Shown here in pieces: positions 15,861 to 24,550 of a DNA stretch of 48,186 nucleotides. This DNA comes from CAYMRL01 sp964398985. GTDB lineage: Bacteria; Deinococcota; Deinococci; Deinococcales; Trueperaceae. The stretch is taken from contig CAYNOS010000019.1 in assembly GCA_964398985.1 (NCBI GenBank), positions 1 through 48,186 on the forward strand, written 5' to 3'. Under the pieces are notes generated by a model. That model saw only the letters and a program-made list of their open reading frames with translations, searched no databases and was not told where the DNA came from. The translations under genes were made by a program, and so were the position numbers. Position 1 is the first letter of the stretch. Every line of letters begins with the position of its first letter.

Positions 15861-18251
15861 ATGAGGATGAAGGCCTTGGCTTGCCTGTCGTCCGTCCTTG
15901 CGATAGCGGGCTGCAGCGGTCCGCCCGCGAGCGTCGCCACCCAGGTAGTTATCACGCCGGCCGGGGTGCTGCTCGCTCCCGGCCGCCCGAGCCAGGAGCT
16001 GAGCGTCCTGGTGCTCGACCAACACGGCGCCGTGATGGAGGATGCGGCGGTCACCTGGAGCTCTACCGCGGCCGACATCGTCCAGGTCTCAGGTGCGGGA
16101 GTCGTCACCGCGCCGGGTCCCGTCGGCTCGGCGATCGTCAGCGCCACTTCGGGAAACGCCAGCGCACAGATAGCTGCGATCAGCGTCGTGCCGGTACCTG
16201 GAACAGTCCTCGTCGACGATTCCGAGGTACTCGCCGGCCCCGACCCCGTCGACCCGTCTCAGGCGTTCGGCGTTGGCGCGCTCTACACAGTCAGCCTCGC
16301 CATAGCGCCGCCCCCGGTCGGCTCCTACGTTCTGGCGACGGGCGAGGCGCAGGTCGCGGGCCGCGTCGTGGCCGTGGACGGAAGTCTCGTCACCTTGGAG
16401 ACCGTGCCGTTCGAGGAGCTGTTCGTCGAGATCGCCATCGACGCGAGCCTCGACCTGTCGACCGCTCCGCTGCTGGCCGAAGAGCAGGTGTCCGGCGTGA
16501 CGACCACCAGGCTCCCCGACGGCCGCTGGCAGTTGCAGGGCGCCCCCGCCGACGGCTCCCTGGAGCCGCAGGCGGAGTTCACCGTCGGCGGCCTGACCTG
16601 CAAGTCCGACACCACCTTCGCTCAGCTCGAGATCCTGAACTTCGGCTTGACGTTCTCGCCATCCCTGAGCTTCGACGTAGTGTTCAACAGCACGCAGAAG
16701 AAGGTGGTCGTACGCGGCAGCCCCACTGCGGTCGCGACGTTCGAACCTGTCGTCAAGGCTGCGCTGCAGGAATCCGTCAGCTGCGAGTACGCCGTCCCAG
16801 GCATCCGCATCCCGATTCCGGGGCCAGTCGGGTTGTTCCTGGGTGCCGTGGTCCCTGTCGGCGTGGGCTTCAAGATCGAGGGCACGGTGCCGCTCGCCAA
16901 CTTCGGATACCACTTCGACGCCGAAGTCGGCGCCGACCTCCAGCTGGGCTTCGACTGCAACCCAGGCTGCGAGGGCGTGGCTGCTCTTGATCCGCATGTC
17001 AGCGGACATCACAGGCCGATCCTGCCGGGCAGCCTCCTCGGCCTCCGGGTCGAGAGCAGCCTGTTCGGCTACGTGTTCGCGGGGCTCGAAGCGGGCTTCC
17101 TGTACTCGCGCGAGGGACGAGTGAAGATAGCCAAGAGCCAGACCGGCATCAAGCTCGGCGCCAAACTCGCCAGCGAGGACGCGCAGCACCAAGACGCGTC
17201 CTACGCCTCCGAGTACGCGCTCGACCTCGTCGCCAACATCGGTGCGGGCGACGACGTCGCGAAGTTCTTCGACCTGATCAGCGTCACGCCGGTGCAGTTG
17301 AAGCTGGAGCTGGTTGCACCCATCGCAACCTCGCCCAAGGCAACCAGCATCACGGCAGATCCGGAGACGTTCGAGGCCGGGGACACGGTCACCTTCACCG
17401 TCGAGCTCGATCCCAACTCGACGAACTTCCCGATCGTGGGCTACAACGTCAACGCCGTTCGCGTCTACAACGTGACGAGTGGCAGCCTGGTGCTTGCCAA
17501 CGAGATGACGGCCAACTCCGGGCAGCAGGACTTCGAGATCGACTGGGTCGCCACACAGGACGGCGAGGTGGCGGACAGCTTCGCGGTGTTCGTCGAGTCC
17601 CGGCTGCTGCCCGCGCTCCGTCTCGAGTTGGGCAAGCCCGCTACCAGGCAGGCTGGCGGCACGGCGACGCTGGTCTACAGCGCGGCCCACCACGAGGACT
17701 ACGCCGAAACCGCCCCGGACTACGAGCAGTCCTACGAGGAGGACGAGTCGAGCAGCGGGCAGTACACGTTCGACATCGTCAGTCGCAGCGCTGCCGAGAT
17801 CTTGCTCGCCGTCACCTCTGGCACGCTCAGCTACGACCTGGAGGAGAACGACGTCGAGGTCTACCACAACGAGATGGGCATCGAGATCGGTTGCACCTAC
17901 ACGAAGACCGTCGAGACGACGTATCAGGCCAGCGGCAGCTTGAGCGTGCCAGCCGGCACACCGGGTCTCTACCGGGTGACTTTCCTTCCGAACGACGAAT
18001 ACCTGATCGAGGCTCATCCAGGCTTGGCGTGGAGCGCTCCGTACACCGACAGGTTCGAGGTGAGCGGTGGCTGCGGCGTGCCCCCAACCGACGAGACCGA
18101 CATCGGCCTCCACGAGGTCTCTGCGTGGTGGGGGACGCTGGCCGGACAGCTCGACCCCGCGAACCCCAACGTGCTGAGCGCCAACCTGAGCGTCGGCCCC
18201 CCGGAGGACTCGTACACGCTCTCCTGGACGCTGACCTTGACCCCGCCCTGA
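15861..18251 (+). CDS. Large lipoprotein with Ig-like (BIG) N-terminal domain, unknown function
   Basis: A 796-residue exported protein. Residues 1-18 form a lipoprotein signal peptide with the lipobox I-A-G-C and acylated Cys18. Residues ~27-110 read like a bacterial Ig-like BIG2 domain (VTWSSTAADIVQVSGAGVVTA). The middle (about 240-500) is beta-rich with several Cys and Gly-rich segments, and a second Ig-like stretch starts near 510 (ADPETFEAGDTVTFTVEL). The C-terminal third holds an acidic EDYAETAPDYEQSYEEDE region. I do not recognise the whole. It probably sits on the cell surface or outer membrane. A TTGACA promoter precedes it, and it has no obvious partner genes. Confidence 0.85.
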   Translation: MRMKALACLSSVLAIAGCSGPPASVATQVVITPAGVLLAPGRPSQELSVLVLDQHGAVMEDAAVTWSSTAADIVQVSGAGVVTAPGPVGSAIVSATSGNASAQIAAISVVPVPGTVLVDDSEVLAGPDPVDPSQAFGVGALYTVSLAIAPPPVGSYVLATGEAQVAGRVVAVDGSLVTLETVPFEELFVEIAIDASLDLSTAPLLAEEQVSGVTTTRLPDGRWQLQGAPADGSLEPQAEFTVGGLTCKSDTTFAQLEILNFGLTFSPSLSFDVVFNSTQKKVVVRGSPTAVATFEPVVKAALQESVSCEYAVPGIRIPIPGPVGLFLGAVVPVGVGFKIEGTVPLANFGYHFDAEVGADLQLGFDCNPGCEGVAALDPHVSGHHRPILPGSLLGLRVESSLFGYVFAGLEAGFLYSREGRVKIAKSQTGIKLGAKLASEDAQHQDASYASEYALDLVANIGAGDDVAKFFDLISVTPVQLKLELVAPIATSPKATSITADPETFEAGDTVTFTVELDPNSTNFPIVGYNVNAVRVYNVTSGSLVLANEMTANSGQQDFEIDWVATQDGEVADSFAVFVESRLLPALRLELGKPATRQAGGTATLVYSAAHHEDYAETAPDYEQSYEEDESSSGQYTFDIVSRSAAEILLAVTSGTLSYDLEENDVEVYHNEMGIEIGCTYTKTVETTYQASGSLSVPAGTPGLYRVTFLPNDEYLIEAHPGLAWSAPYTDRFEVSGGCGVPPTDETDIGLHEVSAWWGTLAGQLDPANPNVLSANLSVGPPEDSYTLSWTLTLTPP

Positions 18252-18294
18252 AGTCCTCACACCCGCCCATCGCCGGCGTCGACCAGGCACTTGG

Positions 18295-18300
18295 TAGCAT
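18295..18300 (+). promoter_or_regulatory. -10 box of leaderless promoter, pyrE
   Basis: TAGCAT, 5 bases before the ATG at 18306. An upstream ATG-less frame to 18291 is not needed. Confidence 0.5.
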
Positions 18301-18305
18301 CCCGC

Positions 18306-18833
18306 ATGACCCGCGACGAGTTGGCCCGCGCCATTCACCACGCCTCGCATCTCGAGGGCGAGTTCGTCCTGCGGTCCGGAGTCATCGCCAACGAGTACTT
18401 CGACAAGTACCTCTTCGAGTCGGACCCCAAGCTCCTGAAGGCGGTGGCTGAAAGCATGGCGCCTCGCGTTCCCGCCGGCATCGATGCCCTCGCCGGCCTC
18501 GAGCTCGGCGGCGTGCCGCTCGCGACCATGCTCTCCCAGGTCACCGGCCTGCCGACGCTGTTCGTTCGCAAGCAGGCGAAGCCGTACGGCACCAGGCGCT
18601 TGGCGGAGGGCGGCGAGGTGGCAGGCAAGCGGCTTCTGGTCATCGAGGACGTCGTCACCTCAGGCGGCCAGGTCGTCTTGTCCACGGGCGACCTGCGCGA
18701 GCGCGGAGCCATCGTGGAAACCGCGCTCTGCGTCATCGACCGCCAAGCCGGCGGCGTCGAGGCGCTCGCCGCGGCCGGTGTGAGGCTCGAGGCGCTGTTC
18801 ACGATGAGCGAGCTGAACGCCAGCGTCCTCTGA
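18306..18833 (+). CDS. pyrE: Orotate phosphoribosyltransferase
   Basis: A 175-residue type I phosphoribosyltransferase that joins orotate to PRPP to give OMP in pyrimidine synthesis. The PRPP-binding motif LLVIEDVVTSGGQ is clear, preceded by the flexible-loop segment FVRKQAKPYGTRRLAEGG and the N-terminal SGVIANEYFDKYLFE substrate segment. The ATG at 18306 lies 5 bases after a TAGCAT box. No other pyrimidine gene is adjacent; the HIT gene follows with its own -10 box. Confidence 0.93.
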   Translation: MTRDELARAIHHASHLEGEFVLRSGVIANEYFDKYLFESDPKLLKAVAESMAPRVPAGIDALAGLELGGVPLATMLSQVTGLPTLFVRKQAKPYGTRRLAEGGEVAGKRLLVIEDVVTSGGQVVLSTGDLRERGAIVETALCVIDRQAGGVEALAAAGVRLEALFTMSELNASVL

Positions 18834-18840
18834 GGGCGCG

Positions 18841-18846
18841 TACACT
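18841..18846 (+). promoter_or_regulatory. -10 box of leaderless promoter, HIT gene
   Basis: TACACT, 6 bases before the ATG at 18853, just after the pyrE stop. Confidence 0.5.
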
Positions 18847-18852
18847 CGCGAC

Positions 18853-19209
18853 ATGGCAGACGAGACGATCTTCAGCAGGATCATCAGGCGCGAGATCCCG
18901 GCCGACATCCTCTACCAGGACGAGCTGGTGACGGCCTTCCGCGATATCCAGCCGCAGGCGCCGGTGCACGTGCTGATCGTCCCCAACGAGATGATCGCTA
19001 CCGTCGCCGACGTCGGTAGCGAGCACGAGGCGGCGCTCGGTCGCATGTTCACGGTCGCGCGGAAGATCGCCGAGCAGGAGGGTCTGGAGCGCGGCTATCG
19101 GCTGCTCGTCAACTGCAAGGAGCACGGCGGCCAAGAGGTCTACCACCTGCACATGCACCTGCTCGGCGGTCGACCGCTCGGCCCGATGCTGAGCCGCCGC
19201 GACGCCTAG
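18853..19209 (+). CDS. HIT family (Hint/HinT-like) nucleotide hydrolase
   Basis: A 118-residue HIT-superfamily protein, most like HinT, which hydrolyses AMP-N or AMP-lysine type phosphoramidates. The N-terminal TIFSRIIRREIPADILYQDE is characteristic, and the histidine triad motif reads HLHMHLLGG near residues 98-106. Length is normal for the family. The ATG lies 6 bases after a TACACT box, with no Shine-Dalgarno sequence. Confidence 0.94.
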   Translation: MADETIFSRIIRREIPADILYQDELVTAFRDIQPQAPVHVLIVPNEMIATVADVGSEHEAALGRMFTVARKIAEQEGLERGYRLLVNCKEHGGQEVYHLHMHLLGGRPLGPMLSRRDA

Positions 19210-19221
19210 CACCCGGTTAGT

Positions 19222-19227
19222 TACCAT
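19222..19227 (+). promoter_or_regulatory. -10 box, aldo/keto reductase gene
   Basis: TACCAT, 18 bases before the ATG at 19246. The short gap contains AGGAGG, so this gene has a leader with a ribosome-binding site. Confidence 0.35.
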
Positions 19228-19245
19228 GGCCGCAGGAGGCAACAC

Positions 19246-20193
19246 ATGCAGTATCGCAGGATGGGCAACAGCGGCCTGAAGCTCAGCGCCGTCAGCTTGG
19301 GCGCTTGGACGACCTACGGGCAGACGGTCTCGGAGAAGGCCACGGTGCGGGCGATCGTCGAGAAGGCGATCTCGTCGGGCGTCAACTTCCTCGACAACGC
19401 CGACGCCTACGCGCGCGGCAAGGGCGAGGCGATCATGGGCGAGGTGCTGGCCGACCTCGACGTGCCCCGTCACCACCTGGTGCTCTCGAGCAAGGTGTAC
19501 TGGCCGATGTCGGACGTGGTGACCGATAGGGGCCTCAGCCGCAAGCACGTGCTCGAGTCCATCGACCTGTCCCTCGAGCGCCTCGGGGTCGACTACCTCG
19601 ACATCTACTTCGCTCACCGGCACGACGCCGAGACGCCCATGGAGGAGATCGTCGAGGCGTTCTCGGACGTCGTGCGCTCCGGCCGCTCGCACTACTGGGG
19701 CACCAGCATGTGGACGGCGACGCAGATCGCCGAGGCGCATACGTTCGCCAAGTCCAACGGGTTGGTGGCGCCGGTGGTGGAGCAACCCGAGTACTCGATG
19801 ATCAGCCGGACGCGCGTCGAGACCGAGATACTGCCGACCACCACCGCCAAGGGCATCGGTCTGGTGGTGTTCAGCCCTCTCGGCCAAGGCATCCTCACTG
19901 GCAAGTACGACGACGGGGTACCGGAAGGCACGCGCTTCGCCAACTTCTCGCAGTTCAAGCAGCGCTGGATCACCGACGAGAACCTTGCCAAAGTGCGCGC
20001 GCTCAAGCCGATCGCCGACCGTCTCGGGGTCGAGCGCTCGGTGCTGGCGCTGGCGTGGGTGCTCAGGCAGCCAGGCGTGACCAGCGTGATCACCGGCGCC
20101 ACCCAGGTCGAGCAGCTCGAGAACAACCTCAAGGCGGTAGAGCTGGCTTTGGACGAGAGCACGCTGACCGAGATCGACGCCGCTCTGGCCTGA
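19246..20193 (+). CDS. Aldo/keto reductase (Kv-beta-like subfamily)
   Basis: A 315-residue TIM-barrel NADP(H)-dependent oxidoreductase. The Asp-Tyr-Lys-His tetrad can be traced: LDNADAYARG (Asp and Tyr), LSSKVYW (Lys) and YFAHRHD (His). The FSPLGQGILTGKY and ITGATQVEQLENN segments resemble the potassium-channel beta-subunit-like group. The ATG is preceded by AGGAGG at 19234-19239. The substrate is unknown. Confidence 0.93.
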   Translation: MQYRRMGNSGLKLSAVSLGAWTTYGQTVSEKATVRAIVEKAISSGVNFLDNADAYARGKGEAIMGEVLADLDVPRHHLVLSSKVYWPMSDVVTDRGLSRKHVLESIDLSLERLGVDYLDIYFAHRHDAETPMEEIVEAFSDVVRSGRSHYWGTSMWTATQIAEAHTFAKSNGLVAPVVEQPEYSMISRTRVETEILPTTTAKGIGLVVFSPLGQGILTGKYDDGVPEGTRFANFSQFKQRWITDENLAKVRALKPIADRLGVERSVLALAWVLRQPGVTSVITGATQVEQLENNLKAVELALDESTLTEIDAALA

Positions 20194-20226
20194 CAGGTCC
20201 GGCAGCCCCACGGTAGGACCCATGCG

Positions 20227-21786
20227 ATGAAGGTCTACAGCGCGGCGCAGATCAAAGACCTCGACCGAGCGGCGATCGCTTCAGGGATCAGCGCCGCGAA
20301 GTTGATGGCGAACGCTGCCGACTCCGTGACGTCCGAGGTGCTGAGGCGCTACCCGCGGCAGACGCGAGCGCTGGTGCTCGCCGGACCGGGCAACAACGGC
20401 GGCGACGGATACGGCGTCGCCGGCCGCCTGCTGGCCGCCGGCAGCGACGTCACCGTTCTCGAGGTGACCGAGCGACCCGGCAGCCCCGAAGCGCGCTCCG
20501 AGCGCGACAGCTTCGTCGCCAACGGTGGCGCACCTCGCGCCCTGACCTGCGACGCGTTCACCGCGGCGCTGACCGGCGCCCACCCGCCAGACCTCGTGAT
20601 CGACGCGCTCTTCGGCGTCGGCCTGACGCGTCGCTTGGATGGCGAGCTGGCGGCCGTCGTCGAGACACTGGCCCGCAGTCGCGCCCCGGTCGTCAGCATC
20701 GACGTGCCCAGCGGCGTCGACGCCGATCGGGCCGATCTCCCGGGCCCACACGTGCGTGCCGACCTCACCGTGCAGCTCGCGGGACCCAAGCTCGCCAGCC
20801 TCTACCATCCGGCGCGCGCGGCTTACGGCACCAGCGTCGTCGTCGCCATCGGCGTCCCGGACGAGCTGGCGGCAGCCATCTCCGTCACCGAGTTGCTCGA
20901 GCCCGGCGATACCGCCGGCCGGCTGCCCAGCCGCGCGCCCGACGCACACAAGTACTCGGCCGGCACGGTGTGCGTGGTGGCTGGATCGACGCGCTACCAA
21001 GGCGCCGCCGAGCTCGCCTGTCGCGGCGCCTGGCGCGGCGGCGCCGGGCTGGTGACGCTGGTCGCGCGGGAGCGCTTCTCCGGAGCCTGGCCGGAGACCG
21101 TCTTCGAGCCGTGGCAGGGGACCGCCTGGCCACCGCCGGCACTGGCTCCCAAGAGCGCCGGCGCCGTCGTGTTCGGACCGGGGCTCGACGACGCGGCTGC
21201 CGAGCGGCTACCAGACGTCGTGCGGTGGGCGCCGGGGCCGGTGGTAGTCGACGCGTCGGCGCTCGCTCCCGGGCTGTTGGCGCGTGCCCTGGGCGCCAGA
21301 ACGGCAACCACGATCACCGCCGCCGGCAGCCCGCTGGTGATCACCCCGCACTTCGGCGAGGCGGCGCGCCTGCTCGACGTGCCCGCCGCCCAGGTGGCGG
21401 CCGCGCCCTGGGAGGCAGCGCTCGAGCTCAGCCGGCGCTACGAGAGCTTGTGCGTGCTCAAGGGCTCGACCAGCATCGTCGTGGCCCCGGACGGCCGCGC
21501 GGCGATCAGCCCCCACGGGCATCCCGGCATGGCCGCAGGCGGTACCGGGGACGTCCTGGCAGGCCTGCTCGGCGCGCTGCTGGCGGCCTGGGCGGCCAAC
21601 CGACAGCGCCGCGCGGACGCGGCGCGGTCGGGCCCCGAGGCGTTCGAGGTCGTGTGCGCCGCCGTTCTCGCCCACGGTCTGGCGGGCGAGGCGGCCGCGA
21701 GTCACCTCGGGCGCTCCCTGGTAGCCAGCGACGTGGTTGGAGAACTGCCGCGATCCTTGAAGAGGCTCGCTGACTCCCAGTGGTAG
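20227..21786 (+). CDS. nnr: Bifunctional NAD(P)H-hydrate epimerase / ADP-dependent dehydratase
   Basis: A 519-residue fused metabolite-repair enzyme. The N-terminal YjeF_N epimerase domain (about 1-215) has AGPGNNGGDGYGVAGRL and the DALFGVGLTR segment. The C-terminal ribokinase-like dehydratase domain (about 225-515) has KYSAGTVCVVAGS, KGSTSIV and the GGTGDVLAGLL nucleotide site. Together they repair damaged NADHX and NADPHX. The ATG at 20227 has a poor -10-like TAGGAC 7 bases upstream. Its TAG stop is shared with the -10 box of thrB. Confidence 0.95.
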   Translation: MKVYSAAQIKDLDRAAIASGISAAKLMANAADSVTSEVLRRYPRQTRALVLAGPGNNGGDGYGVAGRLLAAGSDVTVLEVTERPGSPEARSERDSFVANGGAPRALTCDAFTAALTGAHPPDLVIDALFGVGLTRRLDGELAAVVETLARSRAPVVSIDVPSGVDADRADLPGPHVRADLTVQLAGPKLASLYHPARAAYGTSVVVAIGVPDELAAAISVTELLEPGDTAGRLPSRAPDAHKYSAGTVCVVAGSTRYQGAAELACRGAWRGGAGLVTLVARERFSGAWPETVFEPWQGTAWPPPALAPKSAGAVVFGPGLDDAAAERLPDVVRWAPGPVVVDASALAPGLLARALGARTATTITAAGSPLVITPHFGEAARLLDVPAAQVAAAPWEAALELSRRYESLCVLKGSTSIVVAPDGRAAISPHGHPGMAAGGTGDVLAGLLGALLAAWAANRQRRADAARSGPEAFEVVCAAVLAHGLAGEAAASHLGRSLVASDVVGELPRSLKRLADSQW

Positions 21787-21789
21787 CCT
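21784..21789 (+). promoter_or_regulatory. -10 box of leaderless promoter, thrB (shares TAG stop of nnr)
   Basis: TAGCCT, 7 bases before the GTG at 21797. Its first three bases are the stop codon of nnr. Confidence 0.5.
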
Positions 21790-21796
21790 GCCTGGC

Positions 21797-22684
21797 GTGC
21801 TGCGCGTCAGGGTCCCTGCCACCAGCGCCAACCTCGGCCCCGGCTTCGACGCGCTCGGGATGGCGCTCGATCTCTACCTGGAAGTGACGCTGACGCCTGC
21901 GGCGGCGGGGTCGTTCGCGTACCGCGGCGAAGGTCCGGCTCCGGCCGCCGAAGGCAACCTCATCCAACTCGGGTTCACGAGCGTCTACCGCGCTGTGGGC
22001 GTGGAGCCACCCGAGGTCGCGCTCGACGTGTACAACCCGATCCCGCTCGCGCGCGGGCTCGGCTCGTCGTCGGCAGCCCTGGTGGCAGGTGGCGCGTTGG
22101 CCGACGCTCTGCTGGGAAACCCTTTGGGTCGGGAAGGGGTGTTCCGCTTGATGGCCGCTCACGAGGGCCACCCCGACAACGTTGGGCCCGCAGTGTTCGG
22201 CGGCCTGACCGTCTCGGCGCTCGATGCCGACGGACGCTACCTGGCCGCGAGCCTCGCGCTCCCGGAGCGTTGGCGCTTCCTGTTCGCGGTGCCCGACTTC
22301 GAGCTGTCGACCGCCCAGGCGCGGGCCAGCCTTCCGGATAGCTACAGCCGCACCGACCTGGTGCTGACCTCCTCACGGACGGGGATGTGGCTGGCCGCCG
22401 TGATGCTCGACAGGCCCGAACTGCTGGCCGCGGCTTCCCTCGACGTGGTCCACACTCCCTACCGCGCGGGCCTCGTGCCGGGCCTGCCGGAGGCGCTGGC
22501 GAACGCCCGCACCGCAGGCGCGTGGGCGGCCTTCCTCTCCGGCGCCGGCCCGACGGTGGCGGTAGTGACCGACGAGCAGCACCTCGACTCGTGCCGCGCC
22601 GCGCTCGAGGAGTTCGTGGGACCCGCCGGACGCGTGATGTTTCACTCGGCGGGACCCGGCTACTCGTTCGAACAGCCAACGTGA
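21797..22684 (+). CDS. thrB: Homoserine kinase
   Basis: A 295-residue GHMP kinase that phosphorylates homoserine in threonine synthesis. It begins with VPATSANLGPGFDALG, contains the ATP loop PLARGLGSSSAALVAG and ends with the FLSGAGPTVAVV motif. The GTG at 21797 lies 7 bases after a TAGCCT box. No thrA or thrC is adjacent, so the pathway genes are scattered. Confidence 0.95.
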   Translation: MLRVRVPATSANLGPGFDALGMALDLYLEVTLTPAAAGSFAYRGEGPAPAAEGNLIQLGFTSVYRAVGVEPPEVALDVYNPIPLARGLGSSSAALVAGGALADALLGNPLGREGVFRLMAAHEGHPDNVGPAVFGGLTVSALDADGRYLAASLALPERWRFLFAVPDFELSTAQARASLPDSYSRTDLVLTSSRTGMWLAAVMLDRPELLAAASLDVVHTPYRAGLVPGLPEALANARTAGAWAAFLSGAGPTVAVVTDEQHLDSCRAALEEFVGPAGRVMFHSAGPGYSFEQPT

Positions 22685-22695
22685 GACCTTGGTGT

Positions 22696-22701
22696 TAGCA
22701 T
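22696..22701 (+). promoter_or_regulatory. -10 box of leaderless promoter, tsaD
   Basis: TAGCAT, 8 bases before the GTG at 22710. Confidence 0.45.
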
Positions 22702-22709
22702 CCCGGGAA

Positions 22710-23702
22710 GTGAACGTGCTGGGCATCGACACGTCTTGTGACGACACCGGGGTCGGCATCACGCACTCGGGTCTGGTACTGGCGAACGTCGTCGTGTCAC
22801 AGACCGCCCTGCACCGGCGCTTCGGCGGCGTGGTGCCCGAGGCCGCCAGCCGCGAGCATCTCGAGGTCATCGACGAGGTCGTCGAGCGCGCGCTCATCGA
22901 GGCGCACCTCTGCCTCGCCGACATCGACGTGGTGGCCGCCACTTACGGCCCAGGACTGGTCGGCGCGCTGCTGGTCGGGCTCAGCTACGCCAAGGCACTC
23001 GCCTGGGGCCTGGGCGTCCGGTTCGTAGCCGTGCATCACCTCGAGGGACACATCGCTGCGGCCACCTCTGCGGCCGGCGCCAGCGTCGAGCCGCCGTTCC
23101 TCGCGCTGATCGCATCGGGCGGTCATACGGCCCTGTTCCACGTGCTCGGCTTCGGCCACATCAGCGAGCTGGGACGCAGCCGCGACGACGCTGCCGGCGA
23201 GGCCTTCGACAAGGTCGCCAGGCTGCTGGGGCTCGGCTACCCCGGTGGCGCCGCTCTCGCCGCGTTGGCGGAGCAGGGCGACGACCGAGCGATCGAGCTC
23301 CCGTGGCCGATGAAGGGCGACGACGGGCTCGACTTCAGCTTCAGCGGCCTCAAGACCGCGGTGGCCCTCAAGCTCCAGCGGCAGCCTGACCTGAACCACG
23401 CCGATCTGGCAGCCAGCTTCGAACGCGTCGCCATCGGATCGCTGACCGAGGTCACCATGCGCGCCGCCGAACGCACCGGGGTACGGCGCCTCGTCGTCGC
23501 CGGCGGCGTCGCCGCTAACCGCCGCCTGCGCTCGGAGCTCGAACGCTCCGGGCTCGACGTGTACTTCCCGCCTCCCAACCTGGCGACCGACAACGGCGCG
23601 ATGATCGCACTGGCCGCGGACATTCGCCTCAAGAACGGACTGGTGTCCAACGACGCGCTGAGCGCCGACGCTCAGCCGTACTCGCCGCTGGCCGCTTCCT
23701 GA
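22710..23702 (+). CDS. tsaD: tRNA N6-adenosine threonylcarbamoyltransferase
   Basis: A 330-residue TsaD (YgjD/Kae1), the catalytic subunit that transfers threonylcarbamoyl to A37 of ANN-reading tRNAs. Its features are LGIDTSCDDTG at the start, the metal-binding HHLEGHIAAA, SGGHTALF, the DFSFSGLKTAV segment and GGVAANRRLR. I chose GTG at 22710 because a TAGCAT box lies 8 bases upstream. The reading frame extends to 22689 but those codons contain the promoter box. Partner genes tsaB and tsaE are not in the window. Confidence 0.95.
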   Translation: MNVLGIDTSCDDTGVGITHSGLVLANVVVSQTALHRRFGGVVPEAASREHLEVIDEVVERALIEAHLCLADIDVVAATYGPGLVGALLVGLSYAKALAWGLGVRFVAVHHLEGHIAAATSAAGASVEPPFLALIASGGHTALFHVLGFGHISELGRSRDDAAGEAFDKVARLLGLGYPGGAALAALAEQGDDRAIELPWPMKGDDGLDFSFSGLKTAVALKLQRQPDLNHADLAASFERVAIGSLTEVTMRAAERTGVRRLVVAGGVAANRRLRSELERSGLDVYFPPPNLATDNGAMIALAADIRLKNGLVSNDALSADAQPYSPLAAS

Positions 23703-23705
23703 AGC

Positions 23706-24527
23706 GTGCTGCTGGCCGTCAACTACTCCCCCGAGGTCGCTGAGCTCCTGTCCGACGAGGCGGTCGCCTTCGACTTCTTCAAGGTCCCAGATTGGGACGA
23801 GGTGATCCAGGTCGCCTCGGAGCGCAAGCCGGTCGAGGTCCACTTCCCACTGCAGCTCGGCGCCAGCCAGCAAGAGGTGACGATCGAGCGCGCCGCCGAG
23901 CTGATGACCGCCACCGGCACGACCAAGCTGAACCTGCATGTCGCGCCCTCGCGCGAGCGCTTCCCCGACGTCGCGGTCGGCGACGTCGGTGCGGCAGCCA
24001 AGTCGAGAGTCACCGACGCCCTCCTCCAGGACCTCGAGCCCTACCTGGAGCGCTTCGGGGCCGGCAACGTGGTCCTCGAGAACCTCCCCTACCGCGGTCC
24101 CGAGCGCGGGTTGTTGCGCGCCGGCGTCGAGCCCGAGGTGCTGACCGCCGTCATCGCTGCCAGCGGCGCAGGCTTGCTTCTCGACCTGGCGCACGCGGCG
24201 ATGACCGCGGCAGCACTGTCGCAGGACCTGACCGACTACCTGGAGCGCCTGCCGCTGGCCTCGCTCAGCGACCTGCACGTCAGCGGGGTCGGCGAGATCG
24301 AGGGACAACTCCGTGATCACATGCCGCTGTCAAGCGAGGACTGGGAGCTGCTGACGGGCGCGCTGTCGCGCGTCCAGAACGGCATCTGGCCGCATCCCCG
24401 CTCGTTGGCGTTCGAGTACGGCGGGGTCGGACCGGTGTTCGCCTGGCGCACCGACGGCTGGGTGCTGGCAGAGCAGTTGCCAAGGCTGGCCGAGATGGTG
24501 GCGGCCTGCGGCCCCGCGCCGAACTGA
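23706..24527 (+). CDS. MNIO (DUF692)-like TIM-barrel protein, putative multinuclear iron oxidative enzyme
   Basis: A 273-residue protein that reads like DUF692, now called MNIO: the family of MbnB, TglH and ChrH that oxidatively modify cysteines in peptides with two or three iron ions. Candidate metal ligands occur in family order: His46 (VHFPLQLG), His78 (LNLHVAP), Glu125-Asn126 (VLENLP), Asp160 and His163 (LLLDLAHA), His191 (LHVSGV), Asp204-His205 (RDHMPL) and Glu237 (FEYGG). The segment YLERLPLASLSDLHVSG matches the family pattern well. The GTG start lies 3 bases after the tsaD stop. No peptide precursor or partner protein gene is evident nearby, so the substrate is unknown. Confidence 0.7.
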   Translation: MLLAVNYSPEVAELLSDEAVAFDFFKVPDWDEVIQVASERKPVEVHFPLQLGASQQEVTIERAAELMTATGTTKLNLHVAPSRERFPDVAVGDVGAAAKSRVTDALLQDLEPYLERFGAGNVVLENLPYRGPERGLLRAGVEPEVLTAVIAASGAGLLLDLAHAAMTAAALSQDLTDYLERLPLASLSDLHVSGVGEIEGQLRDHMPLSSEDWELLTGALSRVQNGIWPHPRSLAFEYGGVGPVFAWRTDGWVLAEQLPRLAEMVAACGPAPN

Positions 24528-24550
24528 CTAGCCGCGCCGGGCGGTCCGGC

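Noticed and set aside
16089..18350. A 753-residue minus-strand frame opposite the lipoprotein gene
   Set aside because: The plus-strand frame has a proper signal peptide, lipobox and promoter; the antisense frame has none of these.
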